A stretch of 7,485 bases of DNA from positions 1 through 7,485 of the forward strand of contig MNUO01000116.1 of assembly GCA_001871015.1 (NCBI GenBank). The letters run 5' to 3'. This DNA comes from Candidatus Desantisbacteria bacterium CG1_02_38_46. GTDB taxonomy: Bacteria > Desantisbacteria > UBA1551 > UBA1559. This document shows, piece by piece, positions 4,776 through 7,485 of this stretch. Made by a program: the position numbers and the translations under genes. Position 1 is the stretch's first letter. Every line of letters begins with the position of its first letter. A model generated the notes under the pieces. It worked only from the letters and a program-made list of their open reading frames with translations. It was not told where the DNA came from and ran no database searches.

Positions 4776-4826
4776 TGTAGGAATAGCCTTTAAAATGTGT
4801 AGGAAAATGTAGAAAATTTGTAATAA
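4776..4826. repeat. Helically phased TGTAGGAA-type direct repeats
   Basis: On the plus strand TGTAGGAA starts at 4776 and 4798, TGTAGAAA at 4808 and TGTAATAA at 4819, so the starts are 22, 10 and 11 bases apart. That is close to whole turns of the helix. The exact octamer also occurs inverted at 4509-4516 and 4661-4668, flanking the candidate small gene. It could be a phased regulator site or an A-tract bend; neither is shown. Confidence 0.4.
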
Positions 4827-4836
4827 AAGTTTTTGT

Positions 4837-4853
4837 ATTTTCCGTCGATACAA
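4837..4853. promoter_or_regulatory. Operator-like 17-mer, degenerate copy 3
   Basis: ATTTTCCGTCGATACAA keeps the CG-N-CGAT core and matches the other two copies at roughly 12-13 of 17 positions. No convincing promoter lies at the corresponding distance downstream on the minus strand. It may be an auxiliary site or chance. Confidence 0.25.
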
Positions 4854-4901
4854 CTGGGAAAAAGTTAATTAGGGCAACTACTCTAATATTATACTCACTT
4901 T

Positions 4902-6713
4902 TTAGAATTTGTCAATTTTCCTCCTCTGAATTTCATACAGGTTGGCATAGACACCACCCTTAGCAAGGAGTTCCTCATGAGTGCCGACCTCTGCAATCTG
5001 ACCATCCTGAATGACAAGAATTTTATTTGCGTTCATCACAGTTGATAGGCGATGCGCAATGACAAAGGAAGTCCGCTTGCGTAGAAGATGTTCAATTGCC
5101 TGCTGGATCAGTACTTCAGTCCTGTTGTCCACTGAAGAGGTTGCTTCATCCAGAATTAAGAGCGGCGGGTTTTTCAAAAGTGCCCTGGCAATTGCAATAC
5201 GCTGCTTCTCTCCAACAGAAAGTCTAATACCCCGTTCTCCAATTTGATGTTCATATCCATCTTCCAATTCCATAATAAACTCATGCGCATTTGCAAGTTT
5301 AGCCACTTCCACTATCTCATCAATAGTAGCATTAAGTCGTCCATAAGCAATATTTTCCCTTACTGTGCCATTAAAAAGAAAGGGTTCCTGCATCACAATT
5401 CCAATGTTGTCCCGCAAATCCTTCAATTTCAATTTCTTAACATCGATACCATCAATAAGCACTCTTCCGCTGTCCATATCGTAAAACCTTGGAATGAGAC
5501 TCACAATTGTTGTTTTCCCGGCTCCTGTCGGACCCACAAGAGCCACAATTTCACCCTGCTGTGCTTCAAAATTTATCCCGTGAAGCACTTCAATTCCTTC
5601 TTTGTATGAAAATTTCACATTGTGGAAAATAACTTCACCTTTGATAGGAGAGGGAATCTTGATGGCGTTTGGCGCTTCTTTTACTTCTGGCACTGCATCA
5701 ATTACTTCAAAAATGCGCTCGCTCGCTGCCCGAGCGTGCTGGAGCATATGATTGACCATATTCAGTTGATGAATTGGTCGATAGAAAAGCTCCAGGTAGA
5801 ACAGGAAGGAAACAATCTGCCCTGCAGAGAGAGCGCCAGTTGTAATGGCCATCTTCCCTCCAAATAATAACACAAGAATTATGCCAATAGAAGTTGTTAT
5901 AATAATTGCTGGAGAGAAAATTGACCACAATTTTACAGCCTGTAGATTTGTATCCATATAATCAGTACTTTTTTCGGCAAGCCGCTCTATTTCGTAATCC
6001 TCCCTGCCGAAACTTTTTATTTCGCGAATACCTGAAATGCTATCCTGAAGCAGGGCGCTTATTTCACCCATCTTTCTGCGGACTTGCTGATAAATTTTAT
6101 GTGCTCTAGAAGTAAAAAACCAGACCAGCAATAAAAGAACCGGGATTGGGAGAATTGCTATCAGTGCAAGCTGCCAGTTTATCCAGAATAAAATAAAGGT
6201 TATACCAACAAGTGTCAATGAAGCTATTATCGTCACATCCATACCATCTACAATCACTCTTTCAACCGCACCAACATCATTTGTTATGCGGGACATAATA
6301 TTTCCTGTCTGTGTATTATCATAAAAATTGAAAGAGAGTCGCTGCAGGTTACTGTACACATCCTGCCACATATCATATATTACTTTTTGCCCTAACCTTC
6401 CCATCAGATAAGTTTTCAGTCCTCCAAGGATGTGTGAGGCAAGGTATATCGCTAACAAGGATAATACTAAAACATAAAGTGTATGAAGTTGTTTTTTTCC
6501 TACTGCCTGGTCAATTATAATTCCTATAAGACGCGGCGGAATAAGGCTGAGAATGGTAATTAGAATGGAAATCGTCAGTGAAAGTACCACCTGCCATTTG
6601 TAAGACTTCAGATAATTTAACAAACGTCCAAACTGGAGTTTTGCTCCTGGGATATCATCTCCTTCGAATCCCCCTCTTCCGGCCCTGAAAAGTGGACCAC
6701 CTGCACCTCTCAT
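4902..6713 (-). CDS. ABC exporter half-transporter (MsbA/MDR-like)
   Basis: This 603-aa inner-membrane protein fuses one transmembrane domain to one ATPase domain; two copies (or a related partner) form an ATP-driven exporter of lipids, drugs or peptides. Six membrane helices lie near residues 40-63, 80-98, 160-178, 182-200, 267-285 and 295-312. The ATPase shows Walker A GPTGAGKTT (394-402), the Q-loop glutamine at 442, signature LSVGEKQ (498-504; V replaces the usual second G-side glycine of LSGGQ), Walker B LLILDEA (518-524) and the H-loop histidine at 554. The start at ATG 6713 follows GAAGGAG (6720-6726). A GTG at 6731 in frame overlaps the stop of the gene upstream and would translate the ribosome site, so it is less likely. 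The N-terminus is glycine- and arginine-rich. It is the third gene of the parB operon. The substrate cannot be told from sequence. Confidence 0.95.
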   Translation of the reverse strand: MRGAGGPLFRAGRGGFEGDDIPGAKLQFGRLLNYLKSYKWQVVLSLTISILITILSLIPPRLIGIIIDQAVGKKQLHTLYVLVLSLLAIYLASHILGGLKTYLMGRLGQKVIYDMWQDVYSNLQRLSFNFYDNTQTGNIMSRITNDVGAVERVIVDGMDVTIIASLTLVGITFILFWINWQLALIAILPIPVLLLLVWFFTSRAHKIYQQVRRKMGEISALLQDSISGIREIKSFGREDYEIERLAEKSTDYMDTNLQAVKLWSIFSPAIIITTSIGIILVLLFGGKMAITTGALSAGQIVSFLFYLELFYRPIHQLNMVNHMLQHARAASERIFEVIDAVPEVKEAPNAIKIPSPIKGEVIFHNVKFSYKEGIEVLHGINFEAQQGEIVALVGPTGAGKTTIVSLIPRFYDMDSGRVLIDGIDVKKLKLKDLRDNIGIVMQEPFLFNGTVRENIAYGRLNATIDEIVEVAKLANAHEFIMELEDGYEHQIGERGIRLSVGEKQRIAIARALLKNPPLLILDEATSSVDNRTEVLIQQAIEHLLRKRTSFVIAHRLSTVMNANKILVIQDGQIAEVGTHEELLAKGGVYANLYEIQRRKIDKF

Positions 6714-6727
6714 GATTTTCTCCTTCT

Positions 6728-7081
6728 TCACTTCATATCTTTTTCATCCAGACCATAGTAATGACCAATTTCGTGGATAATGACCCGCTTGAGAGTCTCT
6801 TTGAGATTTTGTTCATCTTTAGCGATTTTCTCAATATTCTCCTGAAAAATGGTAATTTTATCCGGCAGGACATTGGTATAGAAAAATCCACGCCTGGTGA
6901 TTGGAACGCCTTGATATAAACCAAGAAGAAAACTGTTGGAGCCAATGCCGCGTTCCTTTAATAGTTGGGCTTGAGGCCTATCTTCAACTACAATCTCAAC
7001 ATTCTCCATACGGTGGCGAAACTTTACCGGCAGCTCTTTCAATGCAGCGAACAAAAGTTCTTCAAACGATTTTCTATCCAT
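6728..7081 (-). CDS. Minimal zincin-like metallopeptidase family protein
   Basis: This 117-aa cytoplasmic protein belongs, by length and motif, to the small 'metallopeptidase family' with a minimal matrix-metalloprotease-like domain. The zinc signature is HEIGHYYGLDE: His103 and His107 as ligands, Glu104 as general base, Gly110, and Asp112 as the likely third ligand, five residues from the C-terminus. Upstream strands carry 'NVEIVVEDRP' (27-36), 'LLGLYQGVP' and 'ITIFQENIEKIA', all typical of the family. No signal peptide is seen. The ATG at 7081 has only a weak AGGG nearby (7086-7089). The gene starts 12 bases after parB and ends 14 bases before the ABC gene start, so it is cotranscribed. The physiological substrate of this family is not established. 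The family call is firm. Confidence 0.9.
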   Translation of the reverse strand: MDRKSFEELLFAALKELPVKFRHRMENVEIVVEDRPQAQLLKERGIGSNSFLLGLYQGVPITRRGFFYTNVLPDKITIFQENIEKIAKDEQNLKETLKRVIIHEIGHYYGLDEKDMK

Positions 7082-7093
7082 ATGTCCCTATTT

Positions 7094-7485
7094 TTATAAT
7101 TTGCGAAGTTTTTCAAGGATGCGCTGGAATTCGTCCTCGGAATAATATTCGATTTCAACTATGCCCCGTTTACCCCTGGGTTTTATCCTCACTTTTGTAC
7201 CAAGCAACTCCATCAATTCCTCTTCCAGGTCAAGTATATGTACATCCTTTTGACTCTTTGCCTGCGTTGCACCAAGGCGGGATTCTTTAACTTTATTTAC
7301 TATAGCCTCAGACTCCCTCACCGATAGTCCTCGCTTGACAATTTTCTTTGCCAGTGCCAGCTGTAAAACGGAGTTTTCAATGGAGAGAAGCGCTCTTCCG
7401 TGTCCTTCAGTAAGTATATTTTTAGAAATATAATCTTTAATTTCCTGTGGCAAATTTAAAAGTCGCAGAGTGTTTGCAATCGTTG
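7094..7485 (-). CDS. parB: ParB/Spo0J chromosome partitioning protein (5' end outside window)
   Basis: The C-terminal 129 residues are visible; the frame stays open to the window edge. The first part, 'TIANTLRLLNLPQEIKDYI' and 'LTEGHGRALLSI', is the helix-turn-helix region of ParB that reads parS. 'LSVRESEAIV' and a charged linker follow. The last 45 or so residues, from 'ILDLEEELMELLGTKVRI' through 'GIVEIEYYSEDEFQRI', are the C-terminal dimerisation domain. ParB loads on parS as a CTP-dependent clamp and works with ParA in chromosome segregation. The N-terminal CTPase and ParA-binding part is not in the window. A TTG at 7453 is not the real start because homology continues upstream of it. 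It heads the visible operon with the metallopeptidase and ABC genes. Confidence 0.94.
   Translation of the reverse strand, partial: TIANTLRLLNLPQEIKDYISKNILTEGHGRALLSIENSVLQLALAKKIVKRGLSVRESEAIVNKVKESRLGATQAKSQKDVHILDLEEELMELLGTKVRIKPRGKRGIVEIEYYSEDEFQRILEKLRKL

Larger units (their letters stand above)
4289..4901. other. Signal-rich intergenic region, no large gene
   Basis: About 610 bases separate the ABC transporter stop from the methylase start. No ORF of normal size is credible on either strand. What it holds is listed separately: two promoters, hairpins at 4410-4425 and 4468-4485, three 17-bp operator-like motifs, a TGTAGGAA-type array, and a candidate 38-aa gene. A plus-strand frame, open from about 4446 to a TAA near 4691, has no ATG before 4594 and no ribosome site. 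I see no tRNA, and no clear intrinsic terminator directly after the ABC gene. Confidence 0.7.

Overview
The window looks like a piece of an AT-rich bacterial chromosome. All seven clear genes and both candidate small genes lie on the minus strand, so transcription runs from high to low coordinates. A parB gene, signal-peptide proteins built from TPR and HEAT repeats, and strong AAAGGAGG-type ribosome sites fit a free-living bacterium. The CsgG-like plus HEAT protein resembles those of poorly cultivated candidate phyla (for example WOR-3 or Cloacimonetes-like lineages), but that placement is an impression, not a demonstration.

Layout in the direction of transcription. (1) Positions 7485-4902 hold a compact operon: the 3' part of parB (chromosome partitioning), a 117-aa HExxH metallopeptidase of the minimal zincin type, and a 603-aa ABC exporter half-transporter. 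The gaps between genes are 12-14 bases. (2) Positions 4901-4289 are about 610 bases without an obvious gene, but rich in signals. They hold two sigma70-type promoters (one a perfect TTGACA-17-TATAAT), hairpins, three copies of a 17-bp operator-like motif, a helically phased TGTAGGAA-type array, and a candidate 38-aa gene with its own promoter and AGGAGG site. (3) Positions 4288-2542 hold a type II restriction-modification pair. The beta-class DNA methyltransferase comes first; a PD-(D/E)XK nuclease follows, and its ribosome site overlaps the methylase stop codon. (4) Positions 2427-829 encode a secreted protein with a CsgG-like N-terminal domain and about eleven HEAT repeats. A 41-aa basic protein follows at 792-667. 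(5) Positions 485-1 encode the first 161 residues of an exported TPR protein that runs off the window.

Two intergenic stretches, upstream of the TPR gene (539-586) and of the HEAT gene (2496-2543), align without gaps at 30 of 48 positions. Both keep two CGC cores exactly 10 bases apart. This shared element is either a regulatory site common to two exported repeat proteins or a diverged dispersed repeat.

The best leads are the 17-bp motif placed 13-15 bases upstream of the -35 boxes of both the restriction-modification operon and the small gene, the small gene itself, and the shared element upstream of the two repeat proteins. I see no tRNA, rRNA, CRISPR array or intact mobile element.
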